A stretch of DNA of 64,000 bases from a bacterium Scap17 (GCA_013376735.1 VINJ01000001.1:1860001-1924000), one strand, 5' to 3'; shown: positions 8,910-18,316, counted from the first letter of the stretch. Made by a program: numbers and translations. Notes: generated from the letters alone by a model not told the origin.

Positions 8910-9824
8910 TTAGACCTGCTCATGCAGCCAGCTGGCCAACGCTGCCTGGCGCGGGTTCTGGCTCTCGAGACGCGCCGCGAGCCAGTAATCACAGCCGGAG
9001 GAATACTCTAGTGTCCCCAGCCGCACAAGCTGTCCCCGTGCCACCAATGCACTGACTTGCTGATGACTGCCCAGCGCGACGCCTTGCCCGGCCAATGCGG
9101 CATCCAGCACCAGATGGTAGCTGGTGAATTGACGTTGCACATTGAGCGTAAGTCCCGGCTTGCCCATGCCACTGAACCAGCGTGGCCAGTTGATCCAGTT
9201 GGGTTCGAGGCGCTCGTAGTCGAGCAGTGGCAGAGCCGCCAGCAGAGGTAGCTCCCGACAGTCGCGGGCACCTTGTGGCAGCTCGGCGATGAAGTCGGGT
9301 GACGCCACCGGATAGAGCGTCTCGGTGAACAGAGGGGTCAATTGCCAATCCGGATGCGGCGCCATGTCATAGCAGATGGCGAGATCCACATCCTCGGTGA
9401 GGATGTCGCGATGATGATCTGCAGTGATCAGGCGCAGGCCACTGGCAAGCGTCGGCTGGGTGGCGCGAAGTCGATTCAACATCGGCCCCAGCCATAGGTG
9501 TGAGATGGCGCTGTTGGCGGCCAGTGTCAGGCGGGCATTGGGAGAAGGGCGGCTGACGCTCTCCAGTGCGTCGATCATGAAGTCGAAACTGGTCGCCAGG
9601 CGCTGGCTCAACTGCTGTCCTGCTGCGGTCAGAGAGACGCGTCTGCCATGGCGATGAAACAGCTTGGTATCGATGTGATGCTCAAGGATGGCGATCTGAC
9701 GGCTGACGGCAGCCTGGGTGATATGCAATTCGCTGGCGGCACGCGTGAAGTTGGCGTGACGCGCGGCTGCCTCGAAGGTCAGCAGGCTGTTGAGAGGCGG
9801 AAGGCGATGACGAAAGCTCTTCAT
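8910..9824 (-). CDS. LysR-family regulator (GcvA-like) of the DddP-like/BCCT module
   Basis: A 304-residue LysR regulator. The N-terminal helix-turn-helix is FEAAARHANFTRAASELHIT followed by QAAVSRQIAILE. An effector-binding domain follows from about residue 90, with the GQGVALG motif typical of GcvA-type regulators near residue 240. I start at ATG 9824, which has GGAG 6 nt upstream; a longer frame from 9884 adds 20 residues without a ribosome site. It is divergent from the DddP-like gene, with LysR-type dyads between them (9865-9899). By position it probably regulates that gene and possibly the BCCT gene. Confidence 0.87.
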   Translation of the reverse strand: MKSFRHRLPPLNSLLTFEAAARHANFTRAASELHITQAAVSRQIAILEHHIDTKLFHRHGRRVSLTAAGQQLSQRLATSFDFMIDALESVSRPSPNARLTLAANSAISHLWLGPMLNRLRATQPTLASGLRLITADHHRDILTEDVDLAICYDMAPHPDWQLTPLFTETLYPVASPDFIAELPQGARDCRELPLLAALPLLDYERLEPNWINWPRWFSGMGKPGLTLNVQRQFTSYHLVLDAALAGQGVALGSHQQVSALVARGQLVRLGTLEYSSGCDYWLAARLESQNPRQAALASWLHEQV

Positions 9825-9864
9825 GCAGGGCTCCGAGACGAGGAGGGTAACGTTGGCTGATAGG

Positions 9865-9899
9865 TCAATGCTTGATGACTTCAAGTTATCAAGGTTGAT
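9865..9899. promoter_or_regulatory. Candidate LysR-type binding sites, divergent promoter
   Basis: Three overlapping or neighbouring dyads lie between the two divergent starts: TCAA-TGC-TTGA (9865-9875), CTTGA-TGACT-TCAAG (9871-9885, a T-N11-A dyad) and ATCAA-GG-TTGAT (9888-9899). The last is centred roughly two helical turns from the first. This suggests tandem regulator binding sites. Confidence 0.5.
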
Positions 9900-10025
9900 C
9901 AGGATTGAGGCTATACACAGCTAGAATCATCAGGTTCACACTGATGTCATCGTGATGCATAGGGTATTCCGTAGATGACTACGGGCTATCAGCATGACAC
10001 TCCGTGACCTGACTGGGTAGCAAAC

Positions 10026-11282
10026 ATGAATGAACTTGATTGGCATGCCGACCGTAGTGACCTTCACCCGCTGGAGCTTCAGGACAATGCCCCTGAAAGT
10101 GAAGGCATCGACCTGGTGGCCGTGCGTCGTTATCGACAGAATCGCCTGCGCGAAGAGATGAACACCCAAGGTGTTGATGCCTTGATCATTTCGGACCCGG
10201 TCAACATCCGCTATGCCAGCGGCGCACGCAACATGCAGGTCTTCAGCGCTCGCAATACTCCGGCGCGTTACCTGCTGCTGACCCAGCATCGCAGTGTGCT
10301 GTTCGAATTCACGGGCTGTGAGCATCTCGCCGATGGCCTGGAAACCATCGACGAAGTGCGCCCGGCCATGACTGCCAGTTTCGTTGCGGCAGGTCACGAT
10401 ATCGCTGAGCGTGAACAGCAATGGGCGCGCGAGATGCTGGCGACCATTACCGAGCTGTGCGGTCTGAAAGCGGTGATCGGCATGGAGCGCATGAATGCCG
10501 GGACCGCCATCGCCTTTGATCGTCTGGGCGCGCGCGTCGTCGATGCCCAGGCACCGCTTGAACGTGCACGTGCCATCAAGTCTGACGAAGAGCTCAAGTG
10601 TGTCGTGGCCTCGCTGCGTGCTACCGAGCGCGGCGTAGGACGTCTGCGTGAAGCGATTCGCCCCGGCATCACCGAGAACGAGCTGTGGTCAGTGCTGCAT
10701 CAGTCCATCATCGCTGACAATGGCGACTACTGTGAGACTCGCCTGCTCAACTCAGGCCCGCGCACCTATCCCTGGTTCCAGGAAACCGCGTCCAAGCGAC
10801 TGGCCGCCAACGAGCTGGTGGCACTGGATACTGACGTCGTCGGCTGCCACGGCTATTACTCCGACTTCTCGCGCACTTTCCACGTTGGCCCTGACAAGCC
10901 GACCGAGACCCAGAAGCTGCTGTATCGCACCGCCCATGAGCAGGTACAGCACAATCTCGACATCCTGCGTCCCGGCATGAGCTTCCGTGAATATTCCGAG
11001 AAGGCCTGGAACATCCCCGAGCGTTTCCATGCCAATCGCTATTACCTCTCTGCCCATGGCTGTGGCATGACCGGCGAATATCCCTACCTGTATCACCATG
11101 CCGACTTTGCCGTCTCAGGCTACGACGGCGTGATCGAGCCGGGCATGGTGCTCTGCGTCGAGAGCTATATCGGCGACCCCGAAGCCGGGGAAGGCGTCAA
11201 GTTGGAGGAGCAGTGCGTGATGCGCGAAGACGGCCTCGAGATCCTGAGCAAGTTCCCGTTCGAGGAAGCCTTGTTGAACTGA
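10026..11282 (+). CDS. M24-fold metalloenzyme, DddP-like (DMSP lyase family)
   Basis: A 418-residue pita-bread-fold protein. Predicted metal ligands are Asp268, Asp270, Asp280, His344, Glu379 and Glu394 (LDTDVVG, YYSDFSRTF, AHGCGMTG, VLCVES, KLEEQ). As I recall the Ruegeria DddP structure, its ligands are D295, D297, D307, H371, E406 and E421, a constant offset of 27. The DxD start of the site separates it from ordinary aminopeptidases. The reported DddP catalytic Asp377 would be Gly350 here, so DMSP lyase activity is doubtful; another osmolyte or amide substrate is possible. It is divergent from a LysR gene and followed by a BCCT carrier. The ribosome site is weak. Confidence 0.72.
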   Translation: MNELDWHADRSDLHPLELQDNAPESEGIDLVAVRRYRQNRLREEMNTQGVDALIISDPVNIRYASGARNMQVFSARNTPARYLLLTQHRSVLFEFTGCEHLADGLETIDEVRPAMTASFVAAGHDIAEREQQWAREMLATITELCGLKAVIGMERMNAGTAIAFDRLGARVVDAQAPLERARAIKSDEELKCVVASLRATERGVGRLREAIRPGITENELWSVLHQSIIADNGDYCETRLLNSGPRTYPWFQETASKRLAANELVALDTDVVGCHGYYSDFSRTFHVGPDKPTETQKLLYRTAHEQVQHNLDILRPGMSFREYSEKAWNIPERFHANRYYLSAHGCGMTGEYPYLYHHADFAVSGYDGVIEPGMVLCVESYIGDPEAGEGVKLEEQCVMREDGLEILSKFPFEEALLN

Positions 11283-11292
11283 TGATTTCAGG

Positions 11293-11319
11293 ATGGCGCT
11301 GCTGGTCAAGCAGCGCCAT
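11293..11319 (+). terminator. Hairpin after the DddP-like gene
   Basis: A perfect 11-bp stem (ATGGCGCTGCT / AGCAGCGCCAT) with a 5-nt loop lies 10 nt after the stop. There is no T tract, so it may be an attenuator or 3'-end stabiliser rather than a full terminator before the BCCT gene. Confidence 0.45.
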
Positions 11320-11561
11320 GGCACTCCTTGGCCCGCAGTCTGCCGTCTGCAATGACGTTGTTTTCATACTCCGGGGTGTTCGGTCGGGCAGCTGCCTGAT
11401 CGCAATCTCCTGACGCGTTTCGTAGTGACACAGATGTAGAGACACAGATCACCATAATTCCAATAAATGATCGTGCCGCCATTGTCTGCTTCCTTCATGT
11501 ACCAGTGCCTATGGCGCGTGAGGGACGGCTGGCTGCGCGCCTACTGACGTGAGGTAAAGAC

Positions 11562-13193
11562 ATGTCGTCCGATGTGAATGACAGCAGTATCACAATCACT
11601 TGCCAGAAAACGGGGTTATATCGAGGACTCAACATTCCAGTGACGCTGATCAGCAAACTGATCATCACTCTTCTCGTGGCATTTGCCGTGGCCCTCCCTG
11701 ATCGGGCCGTAGCGCTGTTGGCCACGATCAATCAGACCATGCTTGAGCACTTCAATCTCTATTACGTCTATGCCGTCGCCTTCTACCTGGTGTTCTGCAC
11801 GGTGCTGTGTGTGTCGCCGTTGGGGGGCAAGCGACTGGGACGTGATGATGAAGTGCCTGAATTTTCGCGTTTTGCCTGGTTTTCGATGATGTTCGGCGCC
11901 GGAATGGGCATCGGGCTGCTGTTCTACTCCATCGGGGAACCTGTCTCGCACTTCAATTTCAATCCGGATATCGCGGCAGGCCAGGTGCAGGCGGGGTCCG
12001 AGCAGGCCATTGAAAGTGCCGTCAGCTATACCTTCCTGCACTGGGGGCTGCATGCCTGGGCAATCTATGCCTCTGTGGCGCTGGCGCTGGGATATTTCGC
12101 CTACCGTCGTGGCTTGCCGTTGACCATTCGCAGTACCTTGATGCCCATCTTCGGCAAGCGGTTGCTGGATGGCCCCTTGGGTCACGCCGTGGATATCATC
12201 GCCGTGGTCGCAACCACTCTGGGCGTGGCCACCACCATGGGCGCCGGTGTCAGTCAGCTGGTGGCAGGGCTGGATTTCGTGATGCCGGGCACTGAATTGC
12301 TGGACTCCGCCGGTATTCCACGCCCCTTGCCGTTGATCCTGACACTCGTCGTGATAATGGGGCTATCGACACTGTCCGCAGTGACCGGAGTGAAGCGCGG
12401 CGTCAACTGGCTCAGCCAGTTCAACATGCTGCTGTCCTTTGCCCTGCTGGCCGTCTTCATCTGGTTCGGCAGTCGTCTGTTTGCCAGTGAACTGCTGGTT
12501 TCCGCGACCTGGGATTATTTGAGAACCCTGCCGGAACGCAGCTTTCAAACCTGGCCGGTGACGAGTGCGTTAGGCCAGTGGCAGGTCGACTGGACCATTC
12601 TGCAGCGTGCCTGGTTCATTGCCTTTGCGCCATTCGTCGGGCTCTTCCTTGCGCGTATTTCACGTGGTCGCACGATTCGTGAATTCGTGTTGGGGGCGGT
12701 CGTGGCTCCCAGTCTCATGTGCTTCGTATGGATCTGTTACATGGGTGGCAGCAGTCTGCACATGGAAACCAGCGGATTGGCGCAAGGCACGATTCTGGCA
12801 ACCGTGCGTGATCATATCGCCACCGTGTTGTTCGTGACGCTGGATTACCTGGATACCGGCGCCTTGATCCATGTCATTGTCGGCGGCACCTTGATTCTGA
12901 TCATCACGTATCTGGTGACCAGTGCGGACTCGGGCGTGCTGGTGCTCAACGCCATCATGGCCGGGGGAGAGGAAACCAACGAGCGCCGTCACCGCATCAT
13001 CTGGGGTGTGTTGCTGACACTGGTGGTGGGCTCATTGCTTCTGGCGGGTGGCCTGGCGGCGATTCAGAAGGCAATGCTCATCGCTTCTCTGCCGTTTTCG
13101 TTGCTGATGATCCTGATGTGCGTTGCTACATTCATGTCGTTGTGGCGTGAGCCCAGCGACCTGCCAGCCGTGAACGAGGCTGAGCCAACCTGA
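11562..13193 (+). CDS. BCCT-family betaine/osmolyte transporter
   Basis: A 543-residue inner-membrane carrier with about 12 hydrophobic segments. GAGMGIGLLFYSIGEPV is the Gly-rich TM3 motif of Na+-coupled BCCT carriers. IAFAPFVGLFLARISRGRTIREF is the family signature. Aligned with BetP, its three-Trp aromatic box reads Trp-Phe-Phe (RAWFIAF), so ligand choice may differ from glycine betaine. The C-terminus is short, without the long osmosensing tail of BetP. GAGGT lies 8 nt before the ATG. It lies 279 nt downstream of the DddP-like gene and may import that enzyme's substrate, for example DMSP or a betaine. Confidence 0.87.
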   Translation: MSSDVNDSSITITCQKTGLYRGLNIPVTLISKLIITLLVAFAVALPDRAVALLATINQTMLEHFNLYYVYAVAFYLVFCTVLCVSPLGGKRLGRDDEVPEFSRFAWFSMMFGAGMGIGLLFYSIGEPVSHFNFNPDIAAGQVQAGSEQAIESAVSYTFLHWGLHAWAIYASVALALGYFAYRRGLPLTIRSTLMPIFGKRLLDGPLGHAVDIIAVVATTLGVATTMGAGVSQLVAGLDFVMPGTELLDSAGIPRPLPLILTLVVIMGLSTLSAVTGVKRGVNWLSQFNMLLSFALLAVFIWFGSRLFASELLVSATWDYLRTLPERSFQTWPVTSALGQWQVDWTILQRAWFIAFAPFVGLFLARISRGRTIREFVLGAVVAPSLMCFVWICYMGGSSLHMETSGLAQGTILATVRDHIATVLFVTLDYLDTGALIHVIVGGTLILIITYLVTSADSGVLVLNAIMAGGEETNERRHRIIWGVLLTLVVGSLLLAGGLAAIQKAMLIASLPFSLLMILMCVATFMSLWREPSDLPAVNEAEPT

Positions 13194-13276
13194 TGCCGGT
13201 GGCTTAAGTCAGGCATTTGCCCGACAGTATTGGTAGCATGTGCGCCATTAATTACCGGATAAGGGAAGATGGCGCG

Positions 13277-13660
13277 ATGATGATGGTATTGCAGATTCTG
13301 GGCGGCTTCGTGCTGACAGCAGGGGTGCTGCTGGCGGCAGTGCCGGAGCTGGTCAACCGCTTCAAGGGCCCGAACGACACCCCGCTGACTGTTCCGAAGG
13401 AAACCGGCGCGGCGATCTCGCGGCGCATTCGTTGGGGCTGGGTCATCGCGGTGGGGTACCTGCTGATGTATCCGCCGATCGGCCTGGGTCTGTTGCCGGT
13501 GCTGGTGACGCTCGCGGTGGCCGGTATCGCCGGCATCATGACGGCCCGTCTGATGGGACTGATGCTGGATGGCATCGAGATGCGCCATCTGTTCCGCTTC
13601 GCCGCCGAGTCGCTGATTCTGGGCGGTCTGTGGACCTGGTTCGTCAGGCTGTCTGCCTGA
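13277..13660 (+). CDS. Small membrane protein of unknown function
   Basis: A 127-residue protein with a hydrophobic N-terminal helix (MMMVLQILGGFVLTAGVLLA), a short charged loop (residues 25-50) and probably three further membrane helices. I do not recognise a family with certainty. The start at 13277 follows AAGGGAAG; an upstream in-frame ATG at 13217 would add 20 polar residues. Codon use is like the neighbours. It lies 83 nt after the BCCT gene on the same strand, with no terminator seen between them. Confidence 0.65.
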   Translation: MMMVLQILGGFVLTAGVLLAAVPELVNRFKGPNDTPLTVPKETGAAISRRIRWGWVIAVGYLLMYPPIGLGLLPVLVTLAVAGIAGIMTARLMGLMLDGIEMRHLFRFAAESLILGGLWTWFVRLSA

Positions 13661-13721
13661 CGCCATTGCCGCGTACATTGTGCCGTCAGATCGCCAATGA
13701 CTGCATTCTGGGAGTCCGTCC

Positions 13722-14810
13722 ATGCCGCTCAATGCGTCTACGCAAACTTCATTGGCAGGGCTGGAGCGATCGCGACCGGTACTGGTGACCGGCGCGACCG
13801 GCTATGTGGCGGGGCAGCTGATTCGTCGCTTGCTGCAAGAGGGCCTGACGGTGCATGCCGCCGTGCGCGATCCCGGCAATAGCGAACGTCTGGCGGCGCT
13901 CATGGCACTGGGCGAGCGCTTGCCGGGGGAGCTGCGTGTCTTCGCCAGTGATCTGCTCGAACAGGGCTCCTACGCTCAGGCGATGGCAGGCTGTGGGGTG
14001 GTCTTTCACACCGCCTCACCCTTCGTGGTTAGCGTCCTGGATCCCGAACGCGATCTGGTGCGTCCGGCGGTGGACGGCACGCGCAATGTGCTGGAAGAGG
14101 CCAATCGTCAGGCCAGTGTCGAACGGGTGGTGCTGACCAGCAGCTGTGCCGCCATCTACAGCGACAATGCCGATGCTCAAGACACCCCGGGCGGCTGTTT
14201 CGACGAGAGTGTCTGGAACACCACCGCGTCCCTGACCCATCAGGCCTATTCGCTCTCCAAAACGCTGGCGGAACAGGCCGCGTGGCAGATCGCCGAGCGG
14301 CAGTCACGCTGGCGGCTGGTGGTGATCAACCCCTCGCTGGTGCTTGGCCCCGCGATCAGCGATGACACGCGCGGCGAATCCTTCAACCTGATGACGCAGC
14401 TATGTGATGGCACGCTCAGGATAGGCGCGCCGGATTACGGCATGGGCGTGGTGGATGTGCGGGATGTGGCCGAGGCGCATCTGGCGGCGGGATTTCTGCC
14501 CACGGCCAATGGGCGTCACCTGGTCGCCGGGCATTCCTCAAGCTTCATTGAGCTGGGGCGGGCCTTGCGCCGTCACGCCGGCCCGCAGTACGCGATTCCC
14601 ACTCGCCAGCTGCCCAAATGGCTGGTGTGGCTGGCGGGTCCGCTGGCCAACAAGGCCGTGACCCGCAAGGTCGTCGCGCGCAACGTGGGCCATCCCTTCG
14701 TCTTCGACAATACCCGCAGTCGCGAGCAGCTGGGTCTGATCTACCGGCCCCTCGAGGCGACGCTGCACGACATGTTCGATCAACTGGAGGCCAGCGGCCG
14801 CCTGTCGTGA
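13722..14810 (+). CDS. NAD(P)-dependent epimerase/reductase (extended SDR, DFR-like)
   Basis: A 362-residue extended short-chain dehydrogenase. VLVTGATGYVAGQLIRRLLQ (residues 20-40) is the TGxxGxxG Rossmann motif. HTASPF, VVLTSSCAAIY and the YSLSKTLAEQAAW active-site Tyr/Lys follow the dihydroflavonol-4-reductase / cinnamoyl-CoA reductase pattern. INPSLVLGPA is the substrate-domain signature. Bacterial members usually reduce small aldehydes or ketones, and the substrate here is unknown. GGGAG precedes the ATG. The gene ends 6 nt before the stop of the convergent lipoprotein gene. Confidence 0.82.
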   Translation: MPLNASTQTSLAGLERSRPVLVTGATGYVAGQLIRRLLQEGLTVHAAVRDPGNSERLAALMALGERLPGELRVFASDLLEQGSYAQAMAGCGVVFHTASPFVVSVLDPERDLVRPAVDGTRNVLEEANRQASVERVVLTSSCAAIYSDNADAQDTPGGCFDESVWNTTASLTHQAYSLSKTLAEQAAWQIAERQSRWRLVVINPSLVLGPAISDDTRGESFNLMTQLCDGTLRIGAPDYGMGVVDVRDVAEAHLAAGFLPTANGRHLVAGHSSSFIELGRALRRHAGPQYAIPTRQLPKWLVWLAGPLANKAVTRKVVARNVGHPFVFDNTRSREQLGLIYRPLEATLHDMFDQLEASGRLS

Positions 14811-14816
14811 TTTTGG

Positions 14817-15233
14817 TCAATACATTGTCGGGAAAAGCCCCAGTGTTCCGCTTGGGTCATACCCCATTCTATAGCGTATTGTTGTATTGGGAGTAATGGT
14901 GTCTTTCACTTCTTTTACTCCAGTCTCACAAAGCCCTTGATCCGCTGAAGCGCTGACGATATATGTACCCGGAGTAAGATCCAGCGAGACAGTTTCTGCA
15001 GGGTCAAGCTTGGCGGTTAGAACTCCATTGATTTTTACAATGATCCCGCAAGCGCTGCCTAACAGCCCACTATCACGGGTCAGAGTCAATGTCCCATGCT
15101 CCTCCTGTAAAGGTTGATTGTGTGCATAGATTCGTTCAGGAGGGACGGGGTCGGCATCTAATGATGAAATTGGCGTAGTAGAGCAACCTGTAATGGTAAG
15201 CATGAGTACAGTTGTTATTAGTGTGCGTGTCAT
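14817..15233 (-). CDS. Putative lipoprotein, AT-richer than surroundings
   Basis: A 138-residue predicted lipoprotein. The N-terminus MTRTLITTVLMLTITGC is a signal peptide ending in a lipobox-like TITGC, so Cys17 would be lipidated. The mature part contains an Ig-like or PEGA-type stretch (TVSLDLTPGTYIVSASADQG) and Cys residues at about 60 and 100. GAGG lies 5 nt before ATG 15233; a longer frame opens at 15275. The gene is visibly richer in A/T than its neighbours and may have been acquired horizontally. Function is unknown. Confidence 0.7.
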   Translation of the reverse strand: MTRTLITTVLMLTITGCSTTPISSLDADPVPPERIYAHNQPLQEEHGTLTLTRDSGLLGSACGIIVKINGVLTAKLDPAETVSLDLTPGTYIVSASADQGLCETGVKEVKDTITPNTTIRYRMGYDPSGTLGLFPTMY

Positions 15234-15348
15234 GATTGCCTCAGAAATAGTGGGCATGAAGTTAGGAGCATGCAATGACCATCATATATTTTGGTTGCTC
15301 GCAGGTATATTTAAATCAACTTAATCGACAGCATAATTCTCTTTGGCT

Positions 15349-15561
15349 TTAGCGTTTTCTCAACGGCTCCAGCAGCGCATTCAACCCGTTGTGATCAATC
15401 TCGTGCATCAGCGCGAGCAGGCGACCGATCTCGCCCTGCGGGAATCCCTTGCGCGCAAACCAGCCCAGATAATCCCCGGGCAGGTCGGCAATCAGGCGTC
15501 CGGCATACTTGCCATAGGGCATCTGGCGGGTCGTCAGTTTCTGCAGGTCTTCAGGGCTCAT
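15349..15561 (-). CDS. DUF3820 family small protein
   Basis: A 70-residue protein matching the DUF3820 pattern found in many proteobacteria: a basic DLQKLTTRQMPYGKYAGR start, DLPGDYLGWFARKGFPQGE in the centre, and IDHNGLNALLEPLR at the end. This is close to full family length. No function is established. The ribosome site is weak (GAGAG). It is divergent from the aldehyde dehydrogenase gene. Confidence 0.8.
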   Translation of the reverse strand: MSPEDLQKLTTRQMPYGKYAGRLIADLPGDYLGWFARKGFPQGEIGRLLALMHEIDHNGLNALLEPLRKR

Positions 15562-15697
15562 CCTTTGACTCTCATTCGGTTTCGGTAGGGGGGATGCTCT
15601 CAGTTGGCGGTGCCATTCTGGCATAGCTGAGTTGCGGTGGTTGGGTTTTGCCACACTATCGCCATGTCTCCTATAACCCCATAGCACGGAGAGACTC

Positions 15698-17164
15698 ATG
15701 CCTCGCGATTACCAGAACCTGGAGCAGCTACCTCTCGCCGGTGAATGGCGTGCCGGACGAGCCGGCAAGACGCTTGAGGTGTTGGACCCCTTCGATCAGA
15801 GCTCGCTGCTCTCGATTTCCATGGCCAACGCCGAGGATCTCGACGCCAGCTATCGCAAGGCGCGCGATGTCCAGCCTGACTGGGCCCAGACGCCGGCAAG
15901 CGAGCGCGCGGGCGTGATGCACAAGGCGGTGGAGCTGATGGACGAGCGACGCGAGGAGCTGCTCGGCTGGTTGATTCGTGAGTCCGGCAGTACTCGCATC
16001 AAGGCGCAGGCGGAACTGGCCGCGGCTCGCGCGATCACGCTGGAATCTGCCGCGATGGCCAACCGCGTGGCCGGAATGGCGATGGAGGCTCAGGTGCCGG
16101 GCAAGGAGAGCCGTGTCTTTCGCAAGCCGCTGGGTGTCATCGGCATCATCAGCCCGTGGAATTTCCCGCTGCATCTGACCCAGCGTTCCCTGGCACCGGC
16201 ATTGGCGCTTGGCAACAGCGTCGTCATCAAGCCGGCGAGTGACACGCCGCTGACCGGTGGCCTGCTGCTGGCCAGATTGTTCGAGGAGGCGGGCCTGCCT
16301 GCCGGCGTCTTGAGCGTGGTGGTCGGTTCCGGCAGCGAGATCGGCGATGCCTTCGTGGATCACGAGGTGCCGCGGCTGATCTCCTTCACCGGTTCCACCC
16401 AGGTGGGCAAGGGCATCGGCGAGCGCGCCGTCGGTGGTGATCATCTCAAGCACGTTGCCCTGGAACTGGGTGGTAACAGTCCCTTCGTGGTGCTGGATGA
16501 TGCGGATATCGAGCAGGCGGTGGACGCCACTCTGGTCGGCAAGTTCCTCCATCAGGGGCAGATCTGCATGGCCATCAACCGCATCATCGTCGATGAGTCG
16601 GTCCATGACGCCTTTGTCGATCGCTTCGTGGCGCGTGCCCGTGCACTCAAGGTCGGCGATCCCGCACAGGACGATACCGTCATCGGGCCGATCATCAATG
16701 CCAAGCAGCGTGATGGTCTACTCGAGATGATCGAGACGGCCAAGGGCGAGGGCGCCCAGGTGATGCTTGAGGGCGAGACGCAGGGTCAGCTGGTGCCGCC
16801 GCATGTGTTCACCGAGGTCACCAATGACATGAGTCTGGCCCGCAACGAGATCTTCGGTCCGCTGGTCGGCATCCAGAAGGCCCGTGATGAAGCTCACGCG
16901 CTGGAGCTTGCCAATGGCACCGAATATGGCCTTTCGGCGTCCGTCTTCACCGCGGATATCGCACGTGGCGAGCGCTTCGCGCGCCAGGTCGAGGCTGGCA
17001 TGGTGCACGTCAATGACATGCCAGTGAACGATGACCCGCGCGCGCCCTTCGGTGGCGAGAAGAACTCCGGCCTTGGGCGCTTCAATGGCGACTGGGTGCT
17101 TGAGGAATTCACCACCGACCAGTGGGTCAGCCTGCAGGTCGAGCCCCGCCAATATCCGTTCTGA
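15698..17164 (+). CDS. NAD(P)-dependent aldehyde dehydrogenase
   Basis: A 488-residue soluble aldehyde dehydrogenase. [13 protein letters not shown] and [12 protein letters not shown] bind the nucleotide, ALELGGNSP carries the general-base Glu (about residue 256) and GQICMAINR the nucleophilic Cys (about residue 290). The sequence resembles the benzaldehyde/vanillin dehydrogenase branch, but substrate assignment is tentative. GGAGAG precedes the ATG. It appears monocistronic, with a strong terminator at 17197-17235. Confidence 0.87.
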   Translation: MPRDYQNLEQLPLAGEWRAGRAGKTLEVLDPFDQSSLLSISMANAEDLDASYRKARDVQPDWAQTPASERAGVMHKAVELMDERREELLGWLIRESGSTRIKAQAELAAARAITLESAAMANRVAGMAMEAQVPGKESRVFRKPLGVIGIISPWNFPLHLTQRSLAPALALGNSVVIKPASDTPLTGGLLLARLFEEAGLPAGVLSVVVGSGSEIGDAFVDHEVPRLISFTGSTQVGKGIGERAVGGDHLKHVALELGGNSPFVVLDDADIEQAVDATLVGKFLHQGQICMAINRIIVDESVHDAFVDRFVARARALKVGDPAQDDTVIGPIINAKQRDGLLEMIETAKGEGAQVMLEGETQGQLVPPHVFTEVTNDMSLARNEIFGPLVGIQKARDEAHALELANGTEYGLSASVFTADIARGERFARQVEAGMVHVNDMPVNDDPRAPFGGEKNSGLGRFNGDWVLEEFTTDQWVSLQVEPRQYPF

Positions 17165-17196
17165 TGTCTCTGACCTGTAGTTGACGCATGACAAGC

Positions 17197-17235
17197 AGCG
17201 CCCCGCTCAGCCTGATGCCTGAGCGGGGCGCTTTT
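17197..17235 (+). terminator. Rho-independent terminator of aldehyde dehydrogenase gene
   Basis: A perfect 14-bp stem (AGCGCCCCGCTCAG / CTGAGCGGGGCGCT) with an 8-nt loop is followed by TTTT. It begins 33 nt after the stop codon. Confidence 0.85.
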
Positions 17236-17405
17236 GATGGTAGGTAATGCTGACGTGTCATGATGGACGAGGTAGGCAAAGAGCCAGCTCAGTGTGACAC
17301 CCAAGGCATCCCTGTCGAGAGGACAGGGACACATGCTGTGATCATCAGCGCGACCGCCAGATGAGCCGTGCGTGAGAAGCGGATCAGGGCGCGCCTGACG
17401 GCGGA

Positions 17406-18212
17406 TCAATGACTGATCAGAGAAGCGCTACCCAGCCAGGCAAGCCTGAGCGCCAGCAATGACAGCGCCCATTTGAACAGGCCATCGAAATGCCGGTTGG
17501 AGACGCGATCCAGAAAGCGCAGTCCGAGGCGGGTACCGATCAGGCCCGCGCCGATCATCAGCACGATCAGGGGCAACCACTCCTGGAAGAGAAACCCTGC
17601 CATGCCGAAGATGAAGGCTTTGGTGAGGTGCTGCGCGACCATGCAGGCCGCGAAGGTCGCCACCTTGGCGTGACGCTCGCCGCCGCCTTGCTTGATGAAG
17701 CTCGCGACCAGTGGGCCGCTGGCACCGATCAGACTCGAAAGGAAAGTCGTGATGGCTCCGGCGATCAAGGTGCCCGTGCGGCTCAAAGCTCGCTTAGGCA
17801 GTGCCGGCCCCCAGCAGGTGAACAGCACGAACAGCGCGATGGAAAGCTCCAGTACCCCTTCAGGCAAGCGGATCAACACCCAGGCCGCGACCAGCGCACC
17901 CAGCGCCACGCCGGGCAGAAAGGCCAACAGGCGGCGCATGTCGATATGGCGCCACGTCATCGCCATGCGCCCGCCGTTGGAGCCCAGCTGCACCATGCCA
18001 TGCACCGGAATCAGGGCAGCGGCAGGCATCAACTGCGCCATGAACATGATCAGCAGGGTGCCGCCGCCGACCCCGACAGCTGCGGACATGGCTGACGTCA
18101 GCAGGGCAAGCAGCAGCAACGTGCAGACGATAGATAGCGAGAGCGGGAAATACTGCGCGAGGCCCTCAAGCAGGCTTGCGAGGTAGGGAATATCGGCGGG
18201 ACTTGCGAGCAT
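17406..18212 (-). CDS. TauE/SafE family membrane transporter
   Basis: A 268-residue inner-membrane protein with about 8 hydrophobic segments, typical of the TauE/SafE (DUF81) family, which exports or takes up sulfonates and other organic anions. The repeat-like motifs AVGVGGGTLLIMFM and SLIGASGPLVASFIK occur at the start of each half. ATG 18212 has AGGA 8 nt upstream; in-frame ATG 18221 and TTG 18230 are alternatives. The substrate is not predictable. It is divergent from the response regulator gene and seems to be a single-gene unit. Confidence 0.82.
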   Translation of the reverse strand: MLASPADIPYLASLLEGLAQYFPLSLSIVCTLLLLALLTSAMSAAVGVGGGTLLIMFMAQLMPAAALIPVHGMVQLGSNGGRMAMTWRHIDMRRLLAFLPGVALGALVAAWVLIRLPEGVLELSIALFVLFTCWGPALPKRALSRTGTLIAGAITTFLSSLIGASGPLVASFIKQGGGERHAKVATFAACMVAQHLTKAFIFGMAGFLFQEWLPLIVLMIGAGLIGTRLGLRFLDRVSNRHFDGLFKWALSLLALRLAWLGSASLISH

Positions 18213-18316
18213 TGCGGGCATCCTGTGCAATTAGCCAATAGAGAGAGAATAGGGGCTCAGGCAGCCGACATGATGCATGTCCTGCCTGACAGGCGTGCAA
18301 GGCTACCGTGACCAAG

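Noticed and set aside
10026-11282. Identity as ectoine hydrolase DoeA or a plain Xaa-Pro dipeptidase
   Set aside because: The metal site begins DxD with DddP spacing and flanking sequence, while DoeA and prolidases differ in this block; no doeB/doeD-like partner is adjacent.
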